From contig CAILXE010000126.1 in assembly GCA_903838095.1 (NCBI GenBank), positions 1-9,881 on the forward strand: a DNA stretch of 9,881 nt. The letters are read 5' to 3'. The notes beneath the pieces were generated by a model, which was not told the origin of the DNA, searched no databases, and saw only the letters and a list, made by a program, of their open reading frames with translations. The position numbers and the translations under genes are program-made. Of the stretch, positions 1 to 7,766 are shown in pieces. The DNA comes from an uncultured Chlorobiaceae bacterium. Its GTDB lineage: Bacteria; Bacteroidota; Chlorobiia; Chlorobiales; Chlorobiaceae. Positions within the stretch are counted from its first letter, which is position 1. The number at the start of each line of letters is the position of its first letter.

Positions 1-48
1 AAACAAGGTATTTCGACATCAAAAATATGTCAAAGAGCAATGTTATTG

Positions 49-68
49 ATACTATTGTGGAATAGTAT
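49..68 (-). terminator. AT-rich hairpin after the effector operon (possible terminator)
   Basis: An 8-bp perfect inverted repeat (ATACTATT, loop GTGG, AATAGTAT) lies about 40 bases beyond the stop codon of the last operon gene. No clean T-run follows it in the direction of operon transcription, so it is not a textbook intrinsic terminator. Its position at the operon end is the main argument. Further short inverted copies (GATAC at 75-79 with GTATC at 93-97) add to the structure of this stretch. Confidence 0.3.
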
Positions 69-109
69 TTTGCTGATACTCATTTTCAACATGTATCAAA
101 AAAGACTTT

Positions 110-1864
110 TTAGAGGTTCCCTATAAATTCTGGTTCAGCTTGGAAAAGTTTTTGTTTCAATATAGCAAGCTCATCTTGAAAATCAGTACTCGCGGCTATG
201 TTGGGATGTGAAGCGTTGATTATTGTATGAGCTGACAGTGCTTTGGAGGATTGTTGCTCCATATAAAGTTTAAACTTATCAACACAATCTTTTAGAATAT
301 CGTAGTTTTTTATTACTTCCTTATCTCTATCTTTGGGAATATTATTATGAATAACATCAATAGATTCTCTTGTAATAAAAATACTTACCTGACCTAATCC
401 AAATGGTTTTCCCATTCCGAGAGAATGCCGTAGCAATTCATTTCCACCCCACTCTAATGCCCATATAATTGCTCCTAACTCCTCAGGCATGAGATTATGG
501 AATCGTAATTTCCCTTTAAAAGTAGTGTTTGCGGGAAGTGGATATAAATTGACTTGAATATTCGTGTTGTTTTGTGCGATAGGGGAAATAGGTGAAATAT
601 TTAAATTATTCCGGGCTGGATAACGCTTCTGTCCTTGTATTTCTGCGTTATCATCCATATAGGTTGTATAAGGGTCCCCATTATCTTCCTGTTTGATGTA
701 AATTGGGTAGTAACTTGCTTTAGGGCTGTTTAATACCGTTGGACCAACCCTTATCGGGGTTACCGTATTCGAAGTGCAAACGGCATTGTCAAAACTGACG
801 CGACCTTTTAAGGATTCGGTTTGAGTTTCACCTATACAACCATATAATGTCTCTACAAAATCCTTTTTATTGTTGTCTAAATTATTATAGCTATTGGATA
901 TTAAGTCATGGACGCTATGCTTATATGCCAGTTTAAACATCTGTGCCAACCCCATCGCACGTACATTATTATTTTCTTTTATATAAAATACGGGGATCCC
1001 AAACGCAGGAAGAAAAGGGCTGTTATGATTTAGGTATTCCCATTCTTCAGTCTCACTATGAATCGAAAGAAAATCATTTATCACACCCTCCGATAAGTCA
1101 ACGGGTTGCCCCGGCCTTGTGAAAACAAATTCCATATGTTTTTGTGTGCTGGGCTGACCTGTTATGACTAAATATCCGGTTTTTCCAGCACCAAGACTTG
1201 TTACCTTATTATAGATAAGACTTTTATTATTATGTTGATGCGGTATAGATCCGCTGTCTGTATACTGAACTTCTTGAAATGTTAAACTTCTCCTACTGAC
1301 ATCATATTTAATTGCAGCAGGTGTATCACGAGACAAAGGGGGGGTGCGAGGGAGAAAATTAAACAATGGTATAATAGAGCGAATTGTAGATTGCTCAATT
1401 CGAGCATATTCAGCTTCAAATAAATGCCAAAGCCCGTTCTCAAATTTCAGCCAACCAGCAAGAACTTTCGATCGAAAACCTCCGTGTATAGGCTCAGTCA
1501 TATGTTTACCATAGAGATCACGATTATGCAAATCCCTTACAGAGAATTTTTGATCGTCAACCGCTTTCATTCTTGAAAAAGTAGCAATCGACAGTACATT
1601 TTTTATCATGCCCTTGAGCGAGCTGCCTGGAATAGCATATCTGCCGTCAGGTAACTTAAAAAAGGAGACTTCTCCAGGAACTTGAGCGGTAGCTTTTATA
1701 TTTTCATCACCAACCAAAATCGGCGTATGTGCTGTCAGTTCAAAACCTATTGTTCCGCATAGTCCTTCTTGTAATGGAAGGTCATGGGAGACCCGATTAC
1801 TCCACTCAGGGTAAAGTACCCAAGAAGACAAGGGTACAAAATTGAAGGGTGCATGGACAGTCAT
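110..1864 (-). CDS. Type III-D CRISPR RAMP protein, TIGR03986 family (Cas7 with large insertion)
   Basis: This is a 584-residue RAMP-fold backbone subunit of the type III effector complex, expected to bind crRNA at one end of the Cas7 filament. The RAMP signature IPGSSLKG is at residues 78-85. A second conserved block, LYG then TESLKGRVSFDNA, is at 340-361, and the glycine-rich loop LRHSLGMGKPFGLG is at 478-491. About 170 residues with no RAMP motif separate the N-terminal and C-terminal parts, which fits the Cas7-insertion subunit of III-Dv complexes. The N-terminal motif aligns with Csm3 so that Glu64 falls where Csm3-type Cas7 proteins have the RNA-cleaving Asp, so this subunit may not cut. 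The tail (about 505-584) is helical and charged. Translation starts three bases after the previous stop, with an AGGAG ribosome site inside the end of that gene. It is the most AT-rich gene of the operon. The family call is firm; the insertion equivalence is inferred. Confidence 0.85.
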   Translation of the reverse strand: MTVHAPFNFVPLSSWVLYPEWSNRVSHDLPLQEGLCGTIGFELTAHTPILVGDENIKATAQVPGEVSFFKLPDGRYAIPGSSLKGMIKNVLSIATFSRMKAVDDQKFSVRDLHNRDLYGKHMTEPIHGGFRSKVLAGWLKFENGLWHLFEAEYARIEQSTIRSIIPLFNFLPRTPPLSRDTPAAIKYDVSRRSLTFQEVQYTDSGSIPHQHNNKSLIYNKVTSLGAGKTGYLVITGQPSTQKHMEFVFTRPGQPVDLSEGVINDFLSIHSETEEWEYLNHNSPFLPAFGIPVFYIKENNNVRAMGLAQMFKLAYKHSVHDLISNSYNNLDNNKKDFVETLYGCIGETQTESLKGRVSFDNAVCTSNTVTPIRVGPTVLNSPKASYYPIYIKQEDNGDPYTTYMDDNAEIQGQKRYPARNNLNISPISPIAQNNTNIQVNLYPLPANTTFKGKLRFHNLMPEELGAIIWALEWGGNELLRHSLGMGKPFGLGQVSIFITRESIDVIHNNIPKDRDKEVIKNYDILKDCVDKFKLYMEQQSSKALSAHTIINASHPNIAASTDFQDELAILKQKLFQAEPEFIGNL

Positions 1865-1867
1865 AGG

Positions 1868-2347
1868 TTATGCTCCTGTTGTAAATCCTGTGAATCGTGA
1901 GAATGTTGCTCGATAGCCAAGTCCATTGGTTTGTTTCCAATACACTTTATAGCTTAAATATTGATTTGCGATATTCGAAGCCAATTTTATGGTTTCAACA
2001 AGTAAAATATCATTACCATCTTCTTCGTCCTTCATTTCAGTCACTGTCCATCCATCTCGTGACTGGCGAATATGAAGGCTGCTACTAAGGCTATCAGTGA
2101 ACTCTCCCGACAAAATAAAACCATAGTCATTTTTGTTCTCCAGCCATTCATCAAGTAACATATTTCTGGACTGAAGAGTGAGCCATCCGGAAGAAGCCTT
2201 ATAACCACAGGTTCTTTCCTTGAGCTTAGCATGATCTGTAAACAGCTCACTCTTTATGTTGAGGTAGGCAATCGCAAGATTAGAGGCCATATTGCTTTTG
2301 CTGGCCACCTTGTTGAACGCGTCAATGATATTCTCTTCATTGCTCAT
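1868..2347 (-). CDS. Small type III-D accessory protein, Csx19 candidate
   Basis: A 159-residue soluble protein with no signal peptide or membrane helix. The N-terminal 35 residues look helical. The rest looks mostly beta, with aromatic-rich strands: IRQSRDGW at 93-100, YLSYKVYW at 130-137, and RATFSRFTGF near the C-terminus. It lies 16 bases after the tandem Cas7 gene and 3 bases before the Cas7-insertion gene. This is the position of csx19 in III-D loci, and both its size and its C-terminal pattern (acidic/aromatic strand followed by R-F/L-x-G-F/L) are compatible with Csx19 (TIGR03984). I cannot establish homology by eye. A Cas11 small subunit is less likely because those are all-helical. 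No clear Shine-Dalgarno precedes the ATG, so translation may be coupled to the upstream gene. Confidence 0.72.
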   Translation of the reverse strand: MSNEENIIDAFNKVASKSNMASNLAIAYLNIKSELFTDHAKLKERTCGYKASSGWLTLQSRNMLLDEWLENKNDYGFILSGEFTDSLSSSLHIRQSRDGWTVTEMKDEEDGNDILLVETIKLASNIANQYLSYKVYWKQTNGLGYRATFSRFTGFTTGA

Positions 2348-2363
2348 TTTAAACGCTGGTTTG

Positions 2364-3755
2364 TTATATGTCCGGCCAAGTCAATTCTCCTGAAAAATAT
2401 CCATGTCCTCTACCGCTGGCACCTAATGCCAAACGGCCTTCTGCTAAATCATCAAAACTCATCCTAAGAGCTTCAAGTGTATTCTGGTTAATATCTGCTG
2501 GTGTTTTTATCTTAATGGTGAGGGTGTAGTCCCCATCGTGGACAATTTCTTCGGTGAATAACATCCCTTTGCGTACACCTGCGGTAAAACTATCAATATG
2601 GTTGTGGTAGTGTGTCTTAATTTTAGGGAGGTTGAGATACTCTTCTTTCCACCATAACAGACCAGCCTGGCCCTCATCATTGCCTTTTGCATAACCGAAC
2701 AACGCGATTACTCCCGGGTTCTCTTGAGGGTCTTTGAGGTCACTCCTGTCAAGATCTGTTGTGACAAAATTTTCAATAAGGCGATTGTAATGGAACGCAA
2801 CCCGATGACTTATCGCTCCTTTGACGCTGCTTGCAGGAATAACAACAAATCTGTTTTCAGATATTTCGCCGTAATCATTCTCCCAGACTATTTTTTGCTC
2901 ACTCAATGGTAGTTGATCAGCAGTTTTAGCCGCATGGTTACCTAATGAAAATTTTCCTGAACCAAAACGGTAGCCTCCGTCTTCGGGTGTTAGGGCAAGG
3001 TGGATTATCGCATAAGCACTGTTATGTCTATTTTTAAAATCATCTTTTTTCTCGTGTTCTATTTCTTTTAACTCAGGATTGTTCTCAGAAAGTTTAGAGG
3101 ATATCATACTGTACCTTTCCAAATCTTCATTCTTTTTGAGATCAAACTCAGCAACTCGAATACTTTCAACATTAAAAGCACCGAAGCCAGCTCTTGTTCT
3201 TGATCCGAGGCAGAAAAAGGGCGAGTAGAAAAGGCTGAGCAGGGTATCCCATTCATCTGAGTGATCTTTGTCCCAAAAAGTCAAATCTAAAGTAAAGCGA
3301 TGTCCAATTGGTACATAAGAACAATCGAATTTACTGTTATCAACCGTTACACCAAAATTATCGATGCGTATGCCATCTCGCACTGGTAGAGGTTGATGAA
3401 GCAATGGTTTAAGAATAGGATCGTCATCGATCGAGGTCATTTGCAATCCATCTACAGGAGTGTTCGTTGCATCATGAATATGCCCCCAACTGGGCTGTAC
3501 CCGAGAATCCTCCCCAAGGTTATCTTCTTGATAGCCGAATAATGTGTTTGTTTTGTTATTATCTTGAGAAATATCGAAATAGAGATGCCGTAAAACACCG
3601 GTTATACTTGTACCCGGAAGTGCAGGGAGACCATTGGTATCAAGGACTACAAAGGCATCCTGTAAACCATCTCCAAATCCCGTACCTATAGATAGTGGTG
3701 AAGTCGTCTGCAGGACAATACGCGCCAAGTGACAGTATGGATAGTTTGCATTCAT
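2364..3755 (-). CDS. Tandem Cas7 RAMP protein (two Csm3-like domains, Cas7-2x type)
   Basis: A 463-residue backbone subunit with two RAMP domains in one chain. Domain 1 (about 1-205) has LPGTSITG at 46-53, RDGIRID at 126-132 and the glycine-rich loop LGSRTRAGFGAF at 183-194. Asp33 aligns with the Csm3 Asp that cleaves target RNA, so a cutting site is likely. A charged linker (about 206-245) leads to domain 2 (246-463), with IPASSVKGAISHR at 306-318, HIDSFTAG at 386-393 and LGASGRGHGYF at 444-454. Each domain carries the expected order of motifs for Csm3/Csm5-like proteins, so this is a genuine two-domain protein rather than one large RAMP. The start codon overlaps the csx10 stop as ATGA, with AAGGAG upstream. 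It matches Cas7-2x of III-Dv complexes. Whether domain 2 cleaves is unclear; acidic residues lie near the right place (WENDYGE) but alignment there is ambiguous. Confidence 0.88.
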   Translation of the reverse strand: MNANYPYCHLARIVLQTTSPLSIGTGFGDGLQDAFVVLDTNGLPALPGTSITGVLRHLYFDISQDNNKTNTLFGYQEDNLGEDSRVQPSWGHIHDATNTPVDGLQMTSIDDDPILKPLLHQPLPVRDGIRIDNFGVTVDNSKFDCSYVPIGHRFTLDLTFWDKDHSDEWDTLLSLFYSPFFCLGSRTRAGFGAFNVESIRVAEFDLKKNEDLERYSMISSKLSENNPELKEIEHEKKDDFKNRHNSAYAIIHLALTPEDGGYRFGSGKFSLGNHAAKTADQLPLSEQKIVWENDYGEISENRFVVIPASSVKGAISHRVAFHYNRLIENFVTTDLDRSDLKDPQENPGVIALFGYAKGNDEGQAGLLWWKEEYLNLPKIKTHYHNHIDSFTAGVRKGMLFTEEIVHDGDYTLTIKIKTPADINQNTLEALRMSFDDLAEGRLALGASGRGHGYFSGELTWPDI

Positions 3756-5290
3756 TGGAGTTCTCCTTTTGGGTTATCCCTTAGCGTTTCTGCCAATCGG
3801 GTTAACCATTGCAGGCATAGATTAAAATCAGGTTCATCCCTTATGCTTTCAACCTCTTGTTTCAGCCATCCTGATAATGTCCCCCCCTGTGAAATGTCGA
3901 TGCTCCAATCATCATCACCCGTTCTCTCATTATTACCCACCCTGCATGCGCAGTCATGATCAGTAAATAATTTGCTTATAACCTCGTCAGGGGTTGCTCC
4001 CATCGTCGCTTCATAAACCCGGCGCCATTGTGACCTTCCAGGACCAAAAGCCTGGTCATCTTTGATTCCGTTGTAGTTACGTGCACTCAGGTATTGGGTT
4101 CTTAACATTTCCAGTTTATCAACTGCCCATTGCTTAGAATCCTGTTGGGATGAAGTTCGTCCAGCCCGTTTTTCAAGGAAGGCAATCAAAGGGCTTTTCG
4201 ATTCAGAACTCACGTTATCAGTTGCACGGTCTGTATTGGTCAGGGTTATTGAGGCGAATTCAAAACATGGTCGTGAATCAGCTAATAACTTTGGATTAAC
4301 CTCCACTACACCCAGTCCAGCCTCTCTATGAGTTCCAAGTCCTCCAGCCAATATTTCTGCATGACATTTTGTTAACGGCTCATCAAATTCAAATTTGATA
4401 ACGCTCCCTGCGAGCAATACCTGTTGTTCAACATCACGTGCTTGCCGATAGGCATTATACGGTGCATAGGAGCGATATCGTATAAATGCATTAGTGATTC
4501 TCCCTTTGGGAAGACCTAACCATGTTGGGTCGATCGGTAGCAATACGGGACTTCCATGATTGTCACGTATGGCCATGTCAGAGCGGAGCCAAAGGGTTAG
4601 TTCCTTTTGACCGCTAATATCTTCTGGTATTTTTTTTTCTGTTGTGGTTTCCAGTATCTCTGCTTTTACCCGGCCATATTCTGTAGATTTCGAACGCCCT
4701 ATACGTATCACTTTGCTGCGAAATTCTGATACCACTTTATCGAATAAATCCACCGATATATCATCATCAGCAGTTATCGTTGCGATATAACGTTGCGTGG
4801 AGCCAAGACTTTCATATCCAAACAGTTTGTTATCATCTGGTTTTTGAATAATTGCTATGTGCGGGCTGTGCGATTTTGAAGGCAGTAAGATTTTTCCGCT
4901 TTGAGTAATAAACCCGTTGCGGAGCTGGCGGGGTTGCTTAACCCAATCAGGTTTTTGGTGAAACCAATTATAGATCTTACCGGCATCGACCACTCCGTTT
5001 TTATAGGCAACACCATCAACTTTATCTTCATGCCAGCAAAGAGGCATAGGCAGTGCTGCCTCACCATTTTCTATGGCTGGCAGTCCATCACCAAATCTGA
5101 CCTTGCCGCTATGAAATACCATAAAGGCATCTGATCCCAGTAGAGTATAAAGTTTCGATGCGGCCCATCCCAGTAAAGCAGAACCAGCAATAAAATCCAG
5201 ACTTTCATGCTCACCGGCTGTGGCCGAACGTTTACTTTGAACAACATTATCAAGAAGCTCTAATTGCAACTGTGCCTGGTGCATTTGCAT
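3752..5290 (-). CDS. csx10: Csx10 (Cas5-group RAMP) with helical C-terminal extension, possible Cas5-Cas11 fusion
   Basis: A 512-residue Cas5-like subunit of the III-D effector, expected to hold the 5' tag of the crRNA next to Cas10. Csx10 hallmarks are present: GEHESLDFIAGSALLG at 26-41, FHSGKVRFGDGLP at 59-71, IGRSKSTEYGRV at 197-208 and the glycine-rich loop GGLGTHREAGLG at 316-327. The RAMP part ends near residue 350. The remaining 150 residues (about 363-512) have no RAMP motif and look helical, including amphipathic stretches near 382-403 and 473-506. III-Dv complexes carry Cas11 fused to Cas5 at this place, so I infer a Cas11-like small subunit. The ORF begins at an ATG overlapping the cas7 stop as TAATG. 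A second ATG at codon 3 is better spaced from the GAGGAG ribosome site and may be the real start (5284). The 3' end overlaps the next gene by four bases. Confidence 0.9.
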   Translation of the reverse strand: MQMHQAQLQLELLDNVVQSKRSATAGEHESLDFIAGSALLGWAASKLYTLLGSDAFMVFHSGKVRFGDGLPAIENGEAALPMPLCWHEDKVDGVAYKNGVVDAGKIYNWFHQKPDWVKQPRQLRNGFITQSGKILLPSKSHSPHIAIIQKPDDNKLFGYESLGSTQRYIATITADDDISVDLFDKVVSEFRSKVIRIGRSKSTEYGRVKAEILETTTEKKIPEDISGQKELTLWLRSDMAIRDNHGSPVLLPIDPTWLGLPKGRITNAFIRYRSYAPYNAYRQARDVEQQVLLAGSVIKFEFDEPLTKCHAEILAGGLGTHREAGLGVVEVNPKLLADSRPCFEFASITLTNTDRATDNVSSESKSPLIAFLEKRAGRTSSQQDSKQWAVDKLEMLRTQYLSARNYNGIKDDQAFGPGRSQWRRVYEATMGATPDEVISKLFTDHDCACRVGNNERTGDDDWSIDISQGGTLSGWLKQEVESIRDEPDFNLCLQWLTRLAETLRDNPKGELQ

Positions 5291-5868
5291 TACTCCTCTG
5301 TTTTAAAAGTCATAGTGCAGCGTCCTAAACCCCTATTGCGACTGGCCCCTATAGCGCGGGTTAATGGCAGCAACCGTTCTAAAAAATCAAAAATTGTTTT
5401 GGAATCTTTTTCTTCACAAGTTTCACAAGTAATCTCTGCCTGTAAAACACAGGGGATCACTATTTCCATGCTGCGTAAGCTTTTATTTGTTGCATTTCCC
5501 GATTCATAATTGATAGCAGTGGAAGAAATGCTATCGAATAGTGCTCGACGTGTTGGATCATATTTATTAAGGCCAAGAAGATATTCCGCATCGTTTTTAT
5601 CCAGTTCTGCTCCAGTTATCTGAATTTTTGCTGGTTTTTTTCCGTCATTTCCAAATAACCTCTCAGTGTCTCCCTCAGTGATATGACCCCAACTCTCCAA
5701 ACACTTTGCAGTAACTTTAAGTATGCCTTTTAGCTCTCTTCCTGGTAGGTAGGGGAGACCGTTTTTGAGCTTCACAACACTGTTATCGCCAGAACCCCGG
5801 CCTTCACCGGTACCAACATGCCAGAAGTCATGGAGTTCAATATTGAGGATTCTCGATGTTTGCGACAT
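5290..5868 (-). CDS. Single-domain Cas7 (Csm3-like) RAMP protein
   Basis: A 192-residue Cas7-group backbone subunit. It shows LPYLPGRELKG at 38-48, LFGNDG at 71-76 and the C-terminal glycine-rich loop IGASRNRGLGRC at 163-174, which is a complete minimal RAMP domain of normal length (Csm3 is slightly longer). Asp28 sits 13 residues before the LPG motif, the same spacing as Asp33 in the tandem Cas7 and as the Csm3 catalytic Asp, so target-RNA cleavage is plausible. The gene begins 7 bases after the cas10 stop with no obvious ribosome site, suggesting coupled translation. Its stop overlaps the csx10 start by one base. In III-Dv systems this domain is the N-terminal part of a Cas7-Cas5-Cas11 fusion; here it is separate but immediately upstream of the Cas5 part. 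Confidence 0.88.
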   Translation of the reverse strand: MSQTSRILNIELHDFWHVGTGEGRGSGDNSVVKLKNGLPYLPGRELKGILKVTAKCLESWGHITEGDTERLFGNDGKKPAKIQITGAELDKNDAEYLLGLNKYDPTRRALFDSISSTAINYESGNATNKSLRSMEIVIPCVLQAEITCETCEEKDSKTIFDFLERLLPLTRAIGASRNRGLGRCTMTFKTEE

Positions 5869-5875
5869 TATGCTA

Positions 5876-7495
5876 TCATTTTTGCATGATTGATGTTAGG
5901 CTTACTACATCACCTAATGGAGTATAACAATGCGCATCTATCACGTTAGTAAAAGGGCTTCTTGCAGGATCATCAACTCCCATTCTTTTCATAATCTCAT
6001 CGAATTTTATCAAATCACTCGGATCACCTTTTTTAATCATTTGCCTCCATCGTGCATATATCTGAGGTACCAATTGGGGAGCCCTCGACATTTCTGTCAA
6101 TAATTTACGGGCATAAGAGCTGGGAAATATTTTGTTTGGGCCGCCATTTACCTCAAACAATGCATGAAGTTTTTTAAGATCTGAAAACCGTGGCAGATTA
6201 GAAGCACTTGTATCAACGACGTCATAAGCTCCCATTGTCTTTTTATGATAGGTGCGATCATAAAGATATGTCTCTATCTCTTTGAGAATGGTGTCATATC
6301 TCCCTATTGAGGATGTAGTGACCCGATAAAATGCAAGGCTTGAAGGCTTAAGGCCTTCCGCATTTGTTGGCTGTTTCTTGCAATGGGCACAGAGAGATTC
6401 GGCAAGCGCATAGGCTTGCAAAAAAGGCTGAGTGGGTTTAATAAAGGCTACGCCCCCGCATGCCGTCAGTTTTTCAGGAAGTTCAGGAATCACACCATGT
6501 AAAAACTCAAGTTGCTTCTGAGTTTCGCTTTCGAAATTTTGGAGGAAGATATTGAGATAGTCAAGTGCGAGATCTCCCCTCACAATAATTGTTATATCAT
6601 CACCTCCGAGGACTAATGGACGGGCGGGCAGTATGTAGACACTGCCATTTTGTTTTGCCTCTGGGATTAAAATTGCTTTAGTAGCAGCCTGAACAGCATT
6701 TCTTGTCGCCGTAGCAATAGCACAAGAAAATTCCCAATATATATCCTGATACTCATCAGGTCTTTGCGCTGCCGCTTGCAATGACTGTAAAGCAACACCT
6801 AATCCATTGCCATCAGCATGAATTACTCCAAGCGATGGTTGAACTCCTTCAAGAAAGGGCATCAGTCTTTCACTACCATCCTCTTTTGGATCAAAGCTTT
6901 GAGCCCATACATAGACGCGCTTATCTTCTTCAGGAAGAACAGGGAGGAAATGATGGCCAGTCCCCTCAGTCCCATTGTTCATCTTTCGCTTACGGGCAGT
7001 TGATATATCCAGCCAATCATCATTACCTTTATTAACCCCTGCGCGACCTGTACGCTCGGAAAACTGCACAAATGGACTTGCTTCTGGCAAAGATACTGGC
7101 GGGTTATTACGGCGTGATAAAAGCTTTGAGATGCATGATTCTACTGCTTCTGGCTCAGTCAATTTCTCATCCCCAAGTGCATCAATCCACTCCAGACCTG
7201 GTGCATAATGAGTGACGACTAAAGTCCAGAGATTTTGGAGTGCAATGGCATCTTCTTTTTTATCGAGCAAAAGAATAAATGCTCCTCCGGCCCGTCGTAA
7301 AAAACGAACCTTTGTTGCAGCAAGGGGAATTGCATCTAACACCTTTTGAAGGAGATCACAGGAACCGGAAAATTGGCATAACTCGTCGACCAACCTGCTG
7401 GCACTAACCATATCTTTCAACTTCCCAGCTTCTAAAATGTATTGCTGAATATTTCTAGCTTCAAAGCAATATGAGTACATCATGTTACTTGGCAT
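5876..7495 (-). CDS. cas10: Cas10, HD-less, with GGDD cyclase motif
   Basis: Large subunit of the type III effector, 539 residues. It starts directly with the first palm region: FEARNIQQYILEAGKLKDM at 11-29, then SASRLVDEL, the pattern that in Cmr2/Csm1 proteins lies after the HD nuclease domain. No HD motif is present, and the protein is well below the usual 750 to 1000 residues. VIHADGNGLG at 224-233 is the palm metal-site region, and GGDD is at 297-300 (VLGGDDITIIV). It should therefore convert ATP to cyclic oligoadenylates when target RNA is bound but should lack single-strand DNase activity. A single CAHC at 369-372 is not a full zinc finger. It is the first gene of the effector operon, with about 130 bases between the candidate promoter and the ATG. 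The ATG has no good ribosome site; ATGs at codons 5 and 6 are alternatives. Confidence 0.93.
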   Translation of the reverse strand: MPSNMMYSYCFEARNIQQYILEAGKLKDMVSASRLVDELCQFSGSCDLLQKVLDAIPLAATKVRFLRRAGGAFILLLDKKEDAIALQNLWTLVVTHYAPGLEWIDALGDEKLTEPEAVESCISKLLSRRNNPPVSLPEASPFVQFSERTGRAGVNKGNDDWLDISTARKRKMNNGTEGTGHHFLPVLPEEDKRVYVWAQSFDPKEDGSERLMPFLEGVQPSLGVIHADGNGLGVALQSLQAAAQRPDEYQDIYWEFSCAIATATRNAVQAATKAILIPEAKQNGSVYILPARPLVLGGDDITIIVRGDLALDYLNIFLQNFESETQKQLEFLHGVIPELPEKLTACGGVAFIKPTQPFLQAYALAESLCAHCKKQPTNAEGLKPSSLAFYRVTTSSIGRYDTILKEIETYLYDRTYHKKTMGAYDVVDTSASNLPRFSDLKKLHALFEVNGGPNKIFPSSYARKLLTEMSRAPQLVPQIYARWRQMIKKGDPSDLIKFDEIMKRMGVDDPARSPFTNVIDAHCYTPLGDVVSLTSIMQK

Positions 7496-7576
7496 AACGG
7501 CTGCGTTAGGGTGTACTTCAATATAGCAAGGCGAATACGTAAAGGAGCTTTGAGGGAAAGCAATACAGGCAACCCG

Positions 7577-7588
7577 ACAAAGCTTTGT
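7577..7588. promoter_or_regulatory. 12-bp perfect palindrome in the cas10 leader
   Basis: ACAAAGCTTTGT is its own reverse complement and lies about 37 bases downstream of the candidate -10, in the untranslated leader of the effector operon. It could be a repressor operator or simply the tip of an RNA hairpin; a G-T and a C-G pair extend it by two. No second copy was seen in the window. Confidence 0.3.
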
Positions 7589-7624
7589 TGTGAGAGTTCA
7601 GTCGGTCAGAGGGTCGAATCGTGC

Positions 7625-7654
7625 GTTATATCAGAGGATAAATCAATAACTCAA
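7625..7654 (-). promoter_or_regulatory. Candidate promoter of the effector operon
   Basis: Read on the minus strand, TTGAGT (7654-7649) and TATAAC (7630-7625) are 18 bases apart, and the -10 is preceded by TG-A, giving an extended -10 (TGATATAAC). It faces cas10, with about 130 bases of leader. The match to a housekeeping sigma factor site is good (4/6 and 5/6), but no experiment supports it. Confidence 0.5.
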
Positions 7655-7670
7655 AGCATAAACATGCTTT
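7653..7670. promoter_or_regulatory. Inverted repeat next to the -35 box
   Basis: AAAGCAT, loop AAAC, ATGCTTT: a perfect 7-bp stem that overlaps the candidate -35 box of the effector promoter by two bases. It lies about 100 bases past the end of the 131-residue gene on the same strand, so it could be either an operator or a weak terminator of that gene. No T-run follows it. Confidence 0.3.
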
Positions 7671-7766
7671 ATATGTACTGATTTTTTCTCATTAGTCAAC
7701 AAGGAAAAGATGTATTTATTGTAAAATAAGCAAAAATAACAATGAAAATCCGAATATATGCAACAT

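Noticed and set aside
45..52. ATTGATAC, identical to the crRNA tag, near the left edge
   Set aside because: Only 8 bases match; the remaining 27 bases of the repeat are not there, so it is not a degenerate or solitary repeat on this evidence.
7571..7635. tRNA-like GGGTCGAATC sequence
   Set aside because: The T-loop-like string has no flanking stem, and no acceptor, D or anticodon arms fit around it.
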